64,000 nt of DNA, from NCBI RefSeq assembly GCF_001435845.1, contig NZ_CM003596.1, forward strand, positions 2,305,137 through 2,369,136, read 5' to 3'. The notes under the pieces are model-generated. The model ran no database searches. It was not told the DNA's origin and was given only the letters and a program-made list of their open reading frames with translations. The position numbers and the translations under genes are program-made. How positions within the stretch are numbered: the stretch's first letter is position 1; the number at the start of each line of letters is the position of its first letter. This DNA is from Psychrobacter sp. P11G3 (GTDB lineage Bacteria; Pseudomonadota; Gammaproteobacteria; Pseudomonadales; Moraxellaceae). This document shows, piece after piece, positions 17,433-27,200 of the stretch.

Positions 17433-18383
17433 CTACTCTACAACTGCACTTTCAATGACAGCATCTAGTATATAAGCATACTTTTCATCAGCAGTATCAT
17501 CTTTAATTGGCTCATTAGTCTCTGATAATTCATCGATGTTTAGTGGATAGCGTTGCAAGCGTAATACCTCTTCGTGTTTGCTGTCATGCTGATAGCCATC
17601 GATCTCACCAACGAATACTCGCCACTGTCCTTCGTGAGTTTTAATACCTTGATCATTGTAGGTGATAGGTTTAACTTGTAGACACTGCTCAGAGTTACCT
17701 GCTTCGCATGGTACAGTTTCGGAGTTTACTGCCCAAAATACCGTTTCACCCTTACTGTTATATTTCGCTTGTGCAGTAAGCCTACCATTCCAAACCAGAG
17801 TCACATCATCGTCAGTAAACTGGGTCAATACTGGATTATCGCCTTGATCAATTTTGAACTCACTACTGCCCTGCATCAATGTATTCAAGGTGTTTTCAGC
17901 CACATCTAGCTCGCCACAAGACATCTTCGTACTCATACCCTCTTCAGTAGTTAAGGTATGCCCTTTTAACTGATAGCCAGCACTAATCGTATTACAGCCT
18001 ACGCTATAGCTTAGCGTGTCTTGCCCTTGATACTGGTTAAACGCCAGCGTTACCTGACTGTTGATATTCGCAAATTCAGCCATAGGTTTTTCATTGGCAT
18101 CAACAGCATTTACTAACGTCCAACGATGATGAGATAAGGTGGTCGTCAGCTTATCTTGAGCGGTTAATTCAACAGGTTCAGATTCGTCTGATGTAGGGCT
18201 CATACTAGATACCAGACCTTCACTTACGGCTGAGTCTGTCATCTCGCCAGCTTCAGCACCCTCTGATGTATCATTTTCGCTAGACGCCGCTTCTTTTTGA
18301 CACGCACTTAGCATCAGACTAACTGCCATCATACTGGGTAATAGCAGTAATTTTAACGTTGGCTTATTTCGGCTACCTACCAT
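17433..18383 (-). CDS. Lipoprotein with META and DUF4377 domains
   Basis: A 316-residue envelope protein. A signal peptide with lipobox LSAC (Cys about residue 28) is followed by an acidic Ser/Glu linker (30-75). A META/HslJ-like domain follows (about 80-205: WTLVNAVDANEKPM, YSVGCNTISAGYQL, MSCGELDVAENTLNTLM, VTLVWNG). The C-terminal part (about 210-316) has the DUF4377 pattern QWRVFVGEIDGYQHDSKHEE ... YAYILDAVIES. META-domain proteins such as HslJ are linked to heat or novobiocin tolerance in E. coli, but the function of this two-domain form is not known. Four cysteines in the mature part may form disulfides. It stands alone between terminators. Confidence 0.82.
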   Translation of the reverse strand: MVGSRNKPTLKLLLLPSMMAVSLMLSACQKEAASSENDTSEGAEAGEMTDSAVSEGLVSSMSPTSDESEPVELTAQDKLTTTLSHHRWTLVNAVDANEKPMAEFANINSQVTLAFNQYQGQDTLSYSVGCNTISAGYQLKGHTLTTEEGMSTKMSCGELDVAENTLNTLMQGSSEFKIDQGDNPVLTQFTDDDVTLVWNGRLTAQAKYNSKGETVFWAVNSETVPCEAGNSEQCLQVKPITYNDQGIKTHEGQWRVFVGEIDGYQHDSKHEEVLRLQRYPLNIDELSETNEPIKDDTADEKYAYILDAVIESAVVE

Positions 18384-18594
18384 ATTACATACCTCTTAGT
18401 AAGCTTGTACAACTTATCTCGCGTACCATCTATATTTTAAAAAATCTATTCAAAAGAAGTCATAATTTAAAAGCATTCCTGTTTAATGAATAATTTAAAA
18501 ACGTAATTGATATAACTAAGCTAGATTAACCACTATAACCTTGGCACTATTAACCTATGTAACGAAATGTTGATTTTTATTAAATTTCATAAAA

Positions 18595-18623
18595 AAACAG
18601 CTAACGATTGAGGTTAGCTGTTT
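18595..18623 (-). terminator. Terminator of the GST-like gene
   Basis: 11-bp stem AAACAGCTAAC (18595-18605) with GTTAGCTGTTT (18613-18623) and a T-run on the minus strand. It lies in the 314-bp gap 18384-18697, which otherwise contains nothing recognisable. Confidence 0.87.
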
Positions 18624-18697
18624 TGCTTTATAGCGATCAATTTACCAAATAGGTTAATAGATAAACTTTATGATTTAAACTATTTTTCTAGAACCTT

Positions 18698-19360
18698 TTA
18701 GTCATCCACACTTGCAGATTTGGCTTTAGCCATATTTTTAATACTGAAGCGTTCATTCATCTTTTGATAAAAACGAGCCAGGTTTTCGCCTTGCTCATTA
18801 GGATTAATCTTCAATACTTTACCAAAATCTAAGCTCAGATATAGCACGATATCCGCAAAACTTAATTGCTCACCTACTAGGTATTCGCGACCTTCTAATA
18901 TCGTCTCAAAGTACGCCATGGCTTTAACAGCACGAGCAATTGATGGTGCGACGAACTCTGGCACTTGCTCAACACGTTGTGCTTTAGATGGATGGCTGTG
19001 CTGAAACGCGAGCATCAAGTTATACATCACTTCAAACTCTGCAACACGGCGCATAGAGCAAACTTGCGCACGCTGTACCACATCATTACCCATGACCGAA
19101 CGCTCACCGTAAACACGATCTAGATACTCACAAACTGCCTGCGAATCATTCAATACAGTACCATCATCTAAGGTCAAAACAGGTACGGTCTGCATTGGAT
19201 TCATTTGCGTAAAGGCTTCTGACATTTGCTCATTTGCCGCAAAATCAATATCGATCACATCGACATCATCCATATCATCGATATCGATACCTTTTGAAGC
19301 CAATAAGATAAGCGCTTTACGTGGATTGGGCGCTGTACGGGTAATATATAGTTTTTTCAT
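18698..19360 (-). CDS. Glutathione S-transferase-family protein
   Basis: A 220-residue protein with an N-terminal thioredoxin-like GST domain (KKLYITRTAPNPRKALILL, then NPMQTVPVLTLDDGTVLNDS with the cis-Pro and the glutathione gamma-Glu-binding D-S) and an all-helical C-terminal domain with YLVGEQLSFADIVLYLSL, the GST N-capping region. The start at 19360 has AAGGAG 7 nt upstream; an upstream in-frame start at 19438 has none and adds a poor leader. The substrate is unknown. No cysteine is present at the CxxC-like position, so a Ser/Tyr-type or non-catalytic role (SspA-like proteins share this fold) is possible. It is downstream of the peroxiredoxin gene with a hairpin between. Confidence 0.8.
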   Translation of the reverse strand: MKKLYITRTAPNPRKALILLASKGIDIDDMDDVDVIDIDFAANEQMSEAFTQMNPMQTVPVLTLDDGTVLNDSQAVCEYLDRVYGERSVMGNDVVQRAQVCSMRRVAEFEVMYNLMLAFQHSHPSKAQRVEQVPEFVAPSIARAVKAMAYFETILEGREYLVGEQLSFADIVLYLSLDFGKVLKINPNEQGENLARFYQKMNERFSIKNMAKAKSASVDD

Positions 19361-19520
19361 AGCAAACTCCTTGTAAGAATGGTTGGACAGCGATTTGGCG
19401 CTGATACGCTTTATTATGGTTGTTGTACTAATAAGCACAAATATTGATACGCTATACCATAGTTATAGCCTAATCTGGCCATCATGGCAAAGTCTTATTA
19501 ATCATAAAGTAGAAATAATA

Positions 19521-19551
19521 AAAGCCCCATAACCTTGAGTCATGGGGCTTT
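19521..19551. terminator. Terminator of the peroxiredoxin gene
   Basis: AAAGCCCCAT (19521-19530) pairs with ATGGGGCTTT (19542-19551), 11-nt loop, A/T-runs on both sides. Confidence 0.87.
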
Positions 19552-19579
19552 ACTTAATCACATTTATACATCAGTCTAA

Positions 19580-20218
19580 TTATTTGTTTGGTGCAGGCGT
19601 GGTACGTAGATACGGCTTAATCTCTTTGTGACCTTTTGGATATTTTGCAGCGATATCTTCGTTTTTCACACTTGGCGGAATGATCACATCATCACCATCT
19701 TTCCAGTCTACAGGTGTTGCAATATTATACTCATCCGACAACTGTAGTGCGTCAATTACGCGGATAATTTCATCAAAGTTACGGCCACAGCTGGCAGGAT
19801 ATGTCAGCGTTAGACGAACTTTTTTGCTTGGATCAATGATAAAGACGCTACGTACTGTATGAGTGCTGTCGGCATTAGGATGCATCATGTCATATAGCTC
19901 AGCGACTTCTTTATTAGGATCAGCGATGATTGGGAAGTTCATATCTGTGCCTTGAGTCTCACCGATATCGCTCGCCCACGCTTTGTGATCTTCTAGGCTA
20001 TCAACAGAAATACAAATCGGCTTTACATTGCGCTTTTGGAACTCGCCATTTAGTGCAGCGGCGCGACCAAGCTCAGTGGTACATACTGGCGTGAAATCTG
20101 CTGGATGCGAGAAAAAAACGACCCAATGATCGCCTGCCCACTCATGAAAATTGATGTCACCTTCTGTGGTTGTAGCGTCAAAATTTGGTGCGGTATCACC
20201 TAAACGTAAATGTGCCAT
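19580..20218 (-). CDS. 1-Cys peroxiredoxin (Prx6/LsfA-type)
   Basis: Thiol peroxidase reducing H2O2, peroxynitrite and organic hydroperoxides in the cytoplasm. The peroxidatic C46 lies in HPADFTPVCTTELGRAA, the Prx6-type signature. The long C-terminal part (YPASCGRNFDEIIRVIDALQ, VDWKDGDDVIIPPSV) is typical of the Prx6 subfamily, 212 residues being normal. Extra cysteines occur at 69 and 144; C144 in YPASCGRN replaces the Thr or Ser often found there and might act as a resolving or regulatory thiol. Its neighbour is a GST-like gene, and Prx6 enzymes elsewhere use glutathione/GST for reduction, so a functional link is plausible but inferred. Confidence 0.92.
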   Translation of the reverse strand: MAHLRLGDTAPNFDATTTEGDINFHEWAGDHWVVFFSHPADFTPVCTTELGRAAALNGEFQKRNVKPICISVDSLEDHKAWASDIGETQGTDMNFPIIADPNKEVAELYDMMHPNADSTHTVRSVFIIDPSKKVRLTLTYPASCGRNFDEIIRVIDALQLSDEYNIATPVDWKDGDDVIIPPSVKNEDIAAKYPKGHKEIKPYLRTTPAPNK

Positions 20219-20462
20219 GCTTGATTCCTTAGCTATGTGAATGAACGCTTATATCGACACGTCGGCCTCGCGTTCTATTATTATCATCGACGTGCTCAGC
20301 TATCAAATATAACATAAAGCACATCCGTAAAAACTGACTTTATCTTAACAAACTGGTTATGAATGTCTTGTGACGGATTGTAATGCAGTTATTCCATTTA
20401 CCTCTAAGCTGATGGACAAATCTTTTGATGCATTTTTATGGACGAACAGCTGTTTTAAATAA

Positions 20463-21214
20463 TTAAACCACCATCCCTGCATCCCATAAGCAAAACTCGC
20501 CAAATTTACCCTTTTTACTGGTACCACCTGCTGCGCGTCCAGCATCAGTCAATACTAGCTCACCATCTTGCGATTGTAGGTAACCCGTTGCAAGTAGCTT
20601 TTCATTCAACTCTTGAGTTTTAAAGCCCAACTCTTTAGCAAGCTTGGCGGTGGTCAGTTTAGAGTAATTAGGTGTGATTTCTGTCGTAGAGTTACCAGTT
20701 ACGTTGGTAGTAGAGTTTGTTGTTTTGGTACTAGGCTCAGACTTACTTTCAATTTCGGTCACTTTTTCAAGAGACATTCTCACTTCATCACTGATACGAA
20801 TGATGCGCTGCGCTTCCTCATAGGTATCGGCATAAAGTTTGGCATCATCATTACGATAAATCAGTACGCCCATCTCATTATTATTAACTTGGCTAAACTC
20901 ATAAAGATTTAAACTGGTAATAATGCACTCATTTTCATTCAGGTAGCATTTCGCATGTAAGTTTTTGCAAAAGCTAGTACGAATAAAGGTCAGGTTTTTT
21001 AGCCAGTTTATTTCTTCAGGGTGTAAATCATTCTTGCCATAAACAATTAAACAATGCGAATGTCGCTCTTGAGGCGGTTGCGGTCTTCTAGTAATTCTTT
21101 GATACGTTCCTTAAGCTTCAAATATGGGCTAATAATAATCAACCTGTCAGAAGCGTTTTTAATCAACTCTTCTAAATGATACGTTGTACCACTGCTGTTT
21201 AGAAACTTTGCCAT
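20463..21214 (-). pseudogene. Phospholipase D-like gene disrupted by an 8-bp tandem duplication
   Basis: From the ATG at 21214 (GAGGAA site 7 nt upstream) the frame reads MAKFLNSSGTTYHLEEL and on to SDIRIV, then a stop at once. In the next frame the protein continues YGKNDLHPEEINWLKN. The break is an exact repeat of TAAACAAT (21040-21047 and 21048-21055). Removing one copy restores RIVYGKND and gives a single 247-codon frame. The restored protein would have a PLD-like HxK motif (HAKCYLNENECIITSLN) and a C-terminal domain ending KKGKFGEFCLWD, as in PLD-like proteins fused to a small winged/antirepressor-like module. The nuclease or lipase role is unknown. It is presumably inactive unless translation slips. 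Confidence 0.88.
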
Positions 21215-21260
21215 TCTTATTTCCTCAAATCTTACTATGCTCAACTTTGTAAATGCGCAC

Positions 21261-21295
21261 AAAAAAGCCCATTCCTAGCGCACTAGAAATGGGCT
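21261..21295 (-). terminator. Terminator of glnS
   Basis: AGCCCATT-C-CTAG / CTAG-A-AATGGGCT stem followed on the minus strand by TTTTTT. It separates glnS from the broken PLD-like gene. Confidence 0.9.
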
Positions 21296-21377
21296 GGATT
21301 GCAAACTACTATTATTCAGTATTATTTCAAAATATCTATTTGGATAAGGATACTTTTAAATACTAAGCCAATATAAA

Positions 21378-23117
21378 TTAAGCTGGCTTATAGCTATCAC
21401 GTAAGCTAACGATTTGGTTAAATACTGGCTTATCCGTGCTATGATCTTCGCTGTCAGAGATGAAGTAACCTTCACGCTCAAACTGGAAGCGCGTGCCAGC
21501 ATCGGCACTGACCAAAGATGGCTCAACTACTGCATTTAACTCAGTGAGCGAGTTCGAGTTTAGCGCTTGATGAACATCAGCGACGCCACTTGGGTCCTCA
21601 GCACTGAATAGCTGCTCGTACATGCGTACTGTCGCTGGCACACCTTGACTGGCTGATACCCAATGAATCACGCCTTTGACCTTGCGCCCTTCAGGGTTGT
21701 TTCCCAAAGTAGCAGGGTCAATCGTCGCTTTTAGCTCAACGACATTGCCATCTTCATCAGTGATATGCTCAGTGACTGCTAGTACGTAGGTGTTACGCAG
21801 ACGAATCTCTGGCTTTTCTGGAGAAAGACGCTTATAGCCTGCTGGCGGTTCAATCTCATAATCACCTTGATCGATGTATAGCGTCTCGGTAAACGGAATC
21901 TCACGCTCGCCCATATCCACGTTAGGATGGTTTGGCTGAGTCAACCAAAGCGTCTGAGTCGCATCGTCAAAACGCGCATTAACGCTATCGGCTTTTTGCG
22001 ACTCCCAGCTGCTGACCGCTTCGCTAAAGTTAGTGATCGTCACTTTCAATGGCTTTAGCACCGCCATACCGCGACCAGTAGTCGTCTCTAACGATTGACG
22101 AACGCTAAATTCTAGTAAACGGAAATCAACCACACTATCCGCTTTGGTCACGCCCACACGCTCACAAAAATCACGCAAACCCTCTGGCGTGTAACCACGG
22201 CGACGCATGCCAGCGACGGTCGGCATACGAGGATCATTCCAACCACTGACGATACCTTCATCTACTAACTGCTTTAGCTTACGCTTACTGGTCAATGTAT
22301 GATCAATGTTTAAGCGGCTAAACTCGTACTGATGCGGCGGTACGTCAAAGCCGATTTTTTCGATGACCCAATCATAAAATGGACGATGATCTTCAAACTC
22401 AAGCGTACATAATGAATGGGTAATTCCTTCTAACGCATCTGAGAGTGGATGAGCAAAGTCATACATCGGATAGATGCACCATTTATCACCAGTCTGATGA
22501 TGCGCTTGATGCATCACGCGATAGATGACAGGATCACGTAGGTTCATATTTGGGCTGGCCATATCAATCTTGGCACGCAAAATAGCCTTTCCTTCAGCGT
22601 ATTTCCCGTCTTTCATATCGTTGAACAGCGCTAGATTTTCTTCAACACTGGCATCACGATATGGTGAAGGCGTTCCCGCTTCATTGAATGAACCACGGTT
22701 TTCCTTGATTTGCTCAGGGGTTTGCAAATCAACATAAGCGTCGCCTTGCTCAATCAACTGGATTGCCCATGCATGTAGCTGATCGAAATAACCTGAGGCA
22801 TGGTGCGCCTCGCCTGCCCACTCAAAACCTAACCACTGCACATCGTTCTTAATATTGTCGATGTAATCTTGCTTTTCGGCAGTTGGGTTAGTGTCATCAA
22901 AACGCAGGTTGCACACACCGCCGAACTCTTTGGCCACACCAAAGTTTAAGCAGATAGATTTTACGTGGCCTAAATGCAGGTAGCCATTTGGCTCAGGCGG
23001 AAAGCGCGTTACAATTTGTTGGTATTTTTGCGCATTGACATCGTCACGAATGATATTACGAATAAAATCGTTTTTTGCTTCGTCTTTTTGTGCATTGTTG
23101 CTTGAGTGATCACTCAT
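21378..23117 (-). CDS. glnS: Glutaminyl-tRNA synthetase
   Basis: Class I aminoacyl-tRNA synthetase that charges tRNA-Gln directly. The 579-residue protein has the HIGH-type motif in FPPEPNGYLHLGHVKS, the KMSKS equivalent LTSKRKLKQLV, LRFDDTNPTAEKQ, and the GlnRS-specific YDFAHPLSDALEGITHSLCTLEFEDHR stretch here named by its ends YDFAHPLS and EFEDHR. The C-terminal anticodon-binding beta-barrels occupy about residues 350-579. The ATG at 23117 lies shortly after an AGGAGC site. Divergent from ppiB. Confidence 0.97.
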   Translation of the reverse strand: MSDHSSNNAQKDEAKNDFIRNIIRDDVNAQKYQQIVTRFPPEPNGYLHLGHVKSICLNFGVAKEFGGVCNLRFDDTNPTAEKQDYIDNIKNDVQWLGFEWAGEAHHASGYFDQLHAWAIQLIEQGDAYVDLQTPEQIKENRGSFNEAGTPSPYRDASVEENLALFNDMKDGKYAEGKAILRAKIDMASPNMNLRDPVIYRVMHQAHHQTGDKWCIYPMYDFAHPLSDALEGITHSLCTLEFEDHRPFYDWVIEKIGFDVPPHQYEFSRLNIDHTLTSKRKLKQLVDEGIVSGWNDPRMPTVAGMRRRGYTPEGLRDFCERVGVTKADSVVDFRLLEFSVRQSLETTTGRGMAVLKPLKVTITNFSEAVSSWESQKADSVNARFDDATQTLWLTQPNHPNVDMGEREIPFTETLYIDQGDYEIEPPAGYKRLSPEKPEIRLRNTYVLAVTEHITDEDGNVVELKATIDPATLGNNPEGRKVKGVIHWVSASQGVPATVRMYEQLFSAEDPSGVADVHQALNSNSLTELNAVVEPSLVSADAGTRFQFEREGYFISDSEDHSTDKPVFNQIVSLRDSYKPA

Positions 23118-23429
23118 CGGGCATTGCTCCTAACGCAAATTGTCAGTTCATGGTGCGTGCCATCACGCATCACGAAACGTTTAAACTAAAGTGTTAAAAC
23201 AAAACGAGAATATTAAAATAAAGCGAGAATATTAAAACTTAGATAGTGCGACCGCATTATCAAAATTTGTCAAAAATGGGTAAAGTTGCGTTATTCTATC
23301 AGGTTTCGCAAACGCATTAACAGCCTGATACATGACACGGGATAAAAAAGCCGTTAGACTACCCGTAACTTTTTAACCACCACTCACAATAGTGCTATTT
23401 AAGGCGCTGCAATCAAAAAGGAATATCCC
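23118..23429. other. Divergent intergenic region glnS / ppiB
   Basis: 312 bp with no ORF. It contains a short direct repeat (copies of AAACGAGAATATTAAAA-like sequence near 23200-23235) and must carry two promoters. Nothing else stands out. Confidence 0.45.
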
Positions 23430-23945
23430 ATGGTAGACATGCCACCAGTAGTAGAACTTGAAACCAATATGGGTGCGATCGTTATCGAACTCAACGAAGA
23501 AAAAGCACCAAAAACCGTAGAAAACTTTTTAAACTACGTAAAATCTGGTCAGTATGACGGTACAATTTTCCATCGCATCATTGATGGTTTCATGATTCAA
23601 GGCGGCGGAATGGACGCTGAGATGAATGAAAAACCAACCAATGCTCCTATCGAAAACGAAGCGGACAACGGTCTAAAAAATGACAAAGGTACTATCGCAA
23701 TGGCGCGTACCCAAGATCCGCATTCAGCAACTAGCCAGTTCTTCATCAACGTAAAAGACAACGACTTCCTAAACCACTCTGGCAAAAACATGCAAGGTTG
23801 GGGTTACACCGTATTTGGTAAAGTAACCAGCGGTATGGACGTTATCGAAAAAATGCGCAGCGTACCAACGGGTCGTTTCGGCATGCATGCTGATGTGCCA
23901 AAAGAGCCAGTTGTTATCAACTCAGCAACCATCATTACTCAGTAA
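23430..23945 (+). CDS. ppiB: Cyclophilin-type peptidyl-prolyl cis-trans isomerase
   Basis: Catalyses proline isomerisation during protein folding. The 171-residue protein has no signal peptide, so is cytoplasmic (PpiB rather than PpiA). Conserved cyclophilin residues are visible: [13 protein letters not shown] (catalytic Arg), [18 protein letters not shown], and [15 protein letters not shown]. An AAGGAA site precedes the ATG. lpxH follows 123 bp downstream on the same strand; the ppiB-lpxH order is common in gammaproteobacteria. Confidence 0.95.
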   Translation: MVDMPPVVELETNMGAIVIELNEEKAPKTVENFLNYVKSGQYDGTIFHRIIDGFMIQGGGMDAEMNEKPTNAPIENEADNGLKNDKGTIAMARTQDPHSATSQFFINVKDNDFLNHSGKNMQGWGYTVFGKVTSGMDVIEKMRSVPTGRFGMHADVPKEPVVINSATIITQ

Positions 23946-24068
23946 TAGTCATTCAATAGCAGCTATTCAGTCATAGTTACTTAGCGACAGCTATGAATGA
24001 GCGAGTATTTTTTAATAGAGTTTATTAAATCATGCTCGCTATACGATAAGTCACGAGGACCAAGATAA

Positions 24069-24938
24069 ATGCAAAGTTTTGATCACTTAATCACGACCCG
24101 CCCTCATCAAGTGCGGCAAGTATTGATTAGCGATTTGCATTTATCGCCTCAGGAGCCTGCCTTAGTGCAGGCTTTTTTGGCGCTATTAGATGACTGTCTA
24201 GCCCTACCTGCGCTAAAACACCTCTTTATATTGGGTGATTGGTTTGAGGTGTGGCTAGGTGATGATACGTATTTATCGTTGTCAGAAGACGAGAAGATAG
24301 CACATTGGCTGACTCCATTGATTGCAAAACTAAAGCAGCTACGTATCAATGGCTGTGAGATATTGGTCATGCACGGTAATCGTGATTTTTTATTGGGTCA
24401 GCCTTTTTGTAATCTGTTCGGTGGTGAGCTAATTTATGAGCCATACACTTTAGCCGTTGGAGCACAAAATTACCGCTTAGAACACGGTGATGCACTCTGT
24501 ACTGATGATAAAAAATATCAGTTCTTTCGCAAAATTATGCGCAATCGTTTAACTCAGTGGTATTTGCTTAATAAGTCATTAGAAAAACGCCTAGCCATCG
24601 CAGATAATATGCGCAAAAAAAGCCAACAGAACAATGCGAACAAAGCTGCGCATATTATGGATGTGAATGATAAAGCCGTACGTCAAGCCATCACTACTAG
24701 CGATGCATTATTACACGGACATACTCATCGTCCAGACATTCATCAGGCGACTGCTGATAAAAAGCGCTACGTGCTTGGCGACTGGCGATTATTAAATAAA
24801 GACACTCGCCAGCCGAAAGTTAGCGCCGTGATTGGTGCAGTGACAGATGATGAGCATTCAAATGACCGTTTTAGTAGTAACGATTTAAGCAGTAATGCTG
24901 CTAAGTTTGAATTGTTTGAGTTTACAATGCTTGTTTGA
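24069..24938 (+). CDS. lpxH: UDP-2,3-diacylglucosamine diphosphatase
   Basis: Hydrolyses UDP-2,3-diacylglucosamine to lipid X and UMP in lipid A synthesis. Calcineurin-like metallophosphoesterase motifs appear in order: LISDLHLS, GDWFEVWLGDD, MHGNRDFLLG and LLHGHTHRPDIH. At 289 residues it is longer than E. coli LpxH (240), owing to a C-terminal Asp/Ser/Asn-rich extension. It follows ppiB and is closed by a strong terminator. Confidence 0.94.
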   Translation: MQSFDHLITTRPHQVRQVLISDLHLSPQEPALVQAFLALLDDCLALPALKHLFILGDWFEVWLGDDTYLSLSEDEKIAHWLTPLIAKLKQLRINGCEILVMHGNRDFLLGQPFCNLFGGELIYEPYTLAVGAQNYRLEHGDALCTDDKKYQFFRKIMRNRLTQWYLLNKSLEKRLAIADNMRKKSQQNNANKAAHIMDVNDKAVRQAITTSDALLHGHTHRPDIHQATADKKRYVLGDWRLLNKDTRQPKVSAVIGAVTDDEHSNDRFSSNDLSSNAAKFELFEFTMLV

Positions 24939-24966
24939 CTTGATCCTTAAACCTATCTAGAAAACG

Positions 24967-25000
24967 AAAGGGCCTGTTGAAATATCAACAGACCCTTTTT
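24967..25000. terminator. Terminator between lpxH and orn
   Basis: AAAGGG-C-CTGTTGA / TCAACAG-A-CCCTTT stem with AATA loop and flanking A/T-runs; serves both convergent genes. Confidence 0.88.
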
Positions 25001-25057
25001 ATTTTTTACTACAATTCTTTTACTACACTTTTAAATAGCTTATCTCTTGCTAGCTAT

Positions 25058-25645
25058 TTAAGGTATTAGCTTAAAGAAATGCTGACGGTAATGCTTTAGC
25101 TCACGGATAGAGTCACGAATATCGTCTAAGGCTAAATGACTGCCACCTTTTTCGAAATTCTTTAAGATATCAGGACGCCAGCGGAAACAAAGCTCTTTAA
25201 TTGATGACACGTCAAGATTACGATAATGGAAGAATCGCTCAAGCTCTGGCATTTGACGCGCCATAAAGCGACGATCTTGACAGATAGAATTACCGCACAT
25301 TGGCGACTTACCACTATCGACCCACTTATTCAAAAATTTAATAGTCTCAGCTTCGGCTTCTGCCAATGTCACCGTGCTACGACGCACACGATCGACCAAT
25401 CCTGACTGACCGTGTTGCTTGGTATTCCAGTCATCCATTTTGTTTAAGACTTGATCTGATACTTTGATAGCAAATACAGGCCCTTCAGCAAGCACATTCA
25501 AATCTTCGTCAGTAACGACAGTAGCAATCTCGATAATCTCATCGTTTAAGGTATCAAGTCCGGTCATTTCTAAATCAATCCACACCAGCCCTTTTTTACC
25601 TTGATTTTTGATTTTAATCTTATTGGGATGGTCACCGGTAGTCAT
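25058..25645 (-). CDS. orn: Oligoribonuclease
   Basis: 3'-5' exoribonuclease of the DEDDh family that finishes RNA decay by degrading 2-5 nt fragments and also pGpG. Motifs: Exo[12 protein letters not shown], Exo[20 protein letters not shown], and ExoIII with the general base [17 protein letters not shown]. The start at 25645 is chosen because an AGGA site lies 7 nt upstream; the in-frame ATG at 25663 lacks one. About 195 residues, close to the family's 180. Divergent from rsgA. Confidence 0.95.
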   Translation of the reverse strand: MTTGDHPNKIKIKNQGKKGLVWIDLEMTGLDTLNDEIIEIATVVTDEDLNVLAEGPVFAIKVSDQVLNKMDDWNTKQHGQSGLVDRVRRSTVTLAEAEAETIKFLNKWVDSGKSPMCGNSICQDRRFMARQMPELERFFHYRNLDVSSIKELCFRWRPDILKNFEKGGSHLALDDIRDSIRELKHYRQHFFKLIP

Positions 25646-25875
25646 ACAATATCCTATGGTCATTAAATTTTGGGACAGTTTTAAACATAATTTAAAAAAC
25701 GTATTGCGGTTGAATATTCATATTCAAACAGCTTTGTAATGCACTGATTGATTCAAAAAATCTAGCAAGCAGCCAAAATATTACAAAACCACTGTCTGCC
25801 GCAGACGCTTTAGGCTGTATGTTAGCAAATTTTCACGCTACACTTAGCAATATTTTTATAATAGGTCAAAAACCC

Positions 25876-26979
25876 ATGGCATTAATCCGGCAACGCAAAC
25901 TGACTAAACAACAGATTCGTCGCATTGACAAGCAGCAACTGTCCAATCAAGATAGTATTGATGACAGTTTGATGGATGGCGTGGTCATGGCGCATTACGG
26001 TAAGCAACTAGAAGTACAAGTCACTAGCCTGCCAGCTGTCATACCTGAGCAGCCAGAGATTGCTCCTGATGATCCTGAGCCGTTTTGGCAAACGCTTGAA
26101 TTGAATGATATCTGGCGCTGTCATGTGCGTACCAATCTACCGATGCTAGCTGCTGGCGACCAAGTGCGCTGGAATGCTGACTCTAATACTGGCTTTGGTC
26201 GTATCGAAGCGGTCAAACCGCGTACATCGCTGGTTTCTCGTCCTGACCGCTATCATAAGCTCAAACCTGTTGCCGCCAATGTCGATATTTTGGCGATTGT
26301 TTTTGCGCCATTGCCTGCCGCTGCGCCAACGTTGATCGATCGCTATCTCGTGGTATGCCATCATGCAGGTGTCAAACCACTATTGGTACTCAACAAAGCC
26401 GACTTATTGGCAGAAGAAAATGGCGTGGACACCAATGAACTGTTGGCACAATATGCCGCGCTTGGTTATGAAAGCGTTCTGACTTCGGTGGACTGCCCTG
26501 AAAATATCGCTGAGAGTGATGAGCAAGAAGGCCTTGATGAACTAAAACGCTATATAGATAAAAAGCTGGTGATCTTCGCGGGTCAATCTGGCGTTGGCAA
26601 AAGCAGTCTAATCAACGCCCTTCTGCCTGACTCTGGACAGAGCGTCAATATCATTTCGCAAAACTCTAAGCTCGGTCAGCATACCACGACGACCAGTCGA
26701 CTGCTGCCATTCAACCCCGAAGACCTCACTCAAGGCGGTATCGTTGATACACCAGGGATTCGTGAGTATGGCATTTGGCACCTTACCCCTGACGATATTA
26801 TTTCAGGCTTCGTTGAGCTAGCGCCATTGGCCGGCGGTTGCCAATTCCGTGACTGTCGCCATACTCACAACAGCAAAGGCTGCGCACTATGGCAAGCGGT
26901 AGCTGATGGTGAAGTATTGCAGCGCCGCGTTGAAAACCTCGTTACGCTACGAGAAGAGGCAGATACTAAGCCTTATTAA
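25876..26979 (+). CDS. rsgA: Ribosome small-subunit-dependent GTPase A
   Basis: Circularly permuted GTPase acting late in 30S subunit maturation. The N-terminal OB-fold is followed by the G motifs in permuted order: G4 VLNKADL, G5-like TSVD, G1 FAGQSGVGKSSLINAL, G2 LGQHTTTTSR, G3 VDTPGIREYG. The C-terminal zinc knuckle is GCQFRDCRHTHNSKGC. The start at 25876 (MALIRQRKLTKQQ) fits known RsgA N termini; the ATG at 25819 adds 19 unconserved residues. An AGGT lies about 10 nt upstream. Divergent from orn, as in many gammaproteobacteria. Confidence 0.95.
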   Translation: MALIRQRKLTKQQIRRIDKQQLSNQDSIDDSLMDGVVMAHYGKQLEVQVTSLPAVIPEQPEIAPDDPEPFWQTLELNDIWRCHVRTNLPMLAAGDQVRWNADSNTGFGRIEAVKPRTSLVSRPDRYHKLKPVAANVDILAIVFAPLPAAAPTLIDRYLVVCHHAGVKPLLVLNKADLLAEENGVDTNELLAQYAALGYESVLTSVDCPENIAESDEQEGLDELKRYIDKKLVIFAGQSGVGKSSLINALLPDSGQSVNIISQNSKLGQHTTTTSRLLPFNPEDLTQGGIVDTPGIREYGIWHLTPDDIISGFVELAPLAGGCQFRDCRHTHNSKGCALWQAVADGEVLQRRVENLVTLREEADTKPY

Positions 26980-27200
26980 TATTTGGCTTGTTAGTGTCCG
27001 TCTTAATTCAAAGCGGTCATGTAAATAGATATTTTTATTAGGCTGAGAAGATCCATAGATAAGTACAATAACCGCCCAATTGTTGCCTATGTCATCGCCC
27101 GTTTACTATAGATGGCCTTATCGGTATAATAGCGCCTTGTTCACTATCATTGGGCTGTCTTCTCAGCTTAATAGAACACTTATTTTCTTGGAGGTATGGT

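Noticed and set aside
19580..20218. AhpC-type 2-Cys peroxiredoxin
   Set aside because: The PVCTTELGRAA signature and the C-terminal domain fit the Prx6 group; the conserved C-terminal resolving VCP motif of AhpC is absent.
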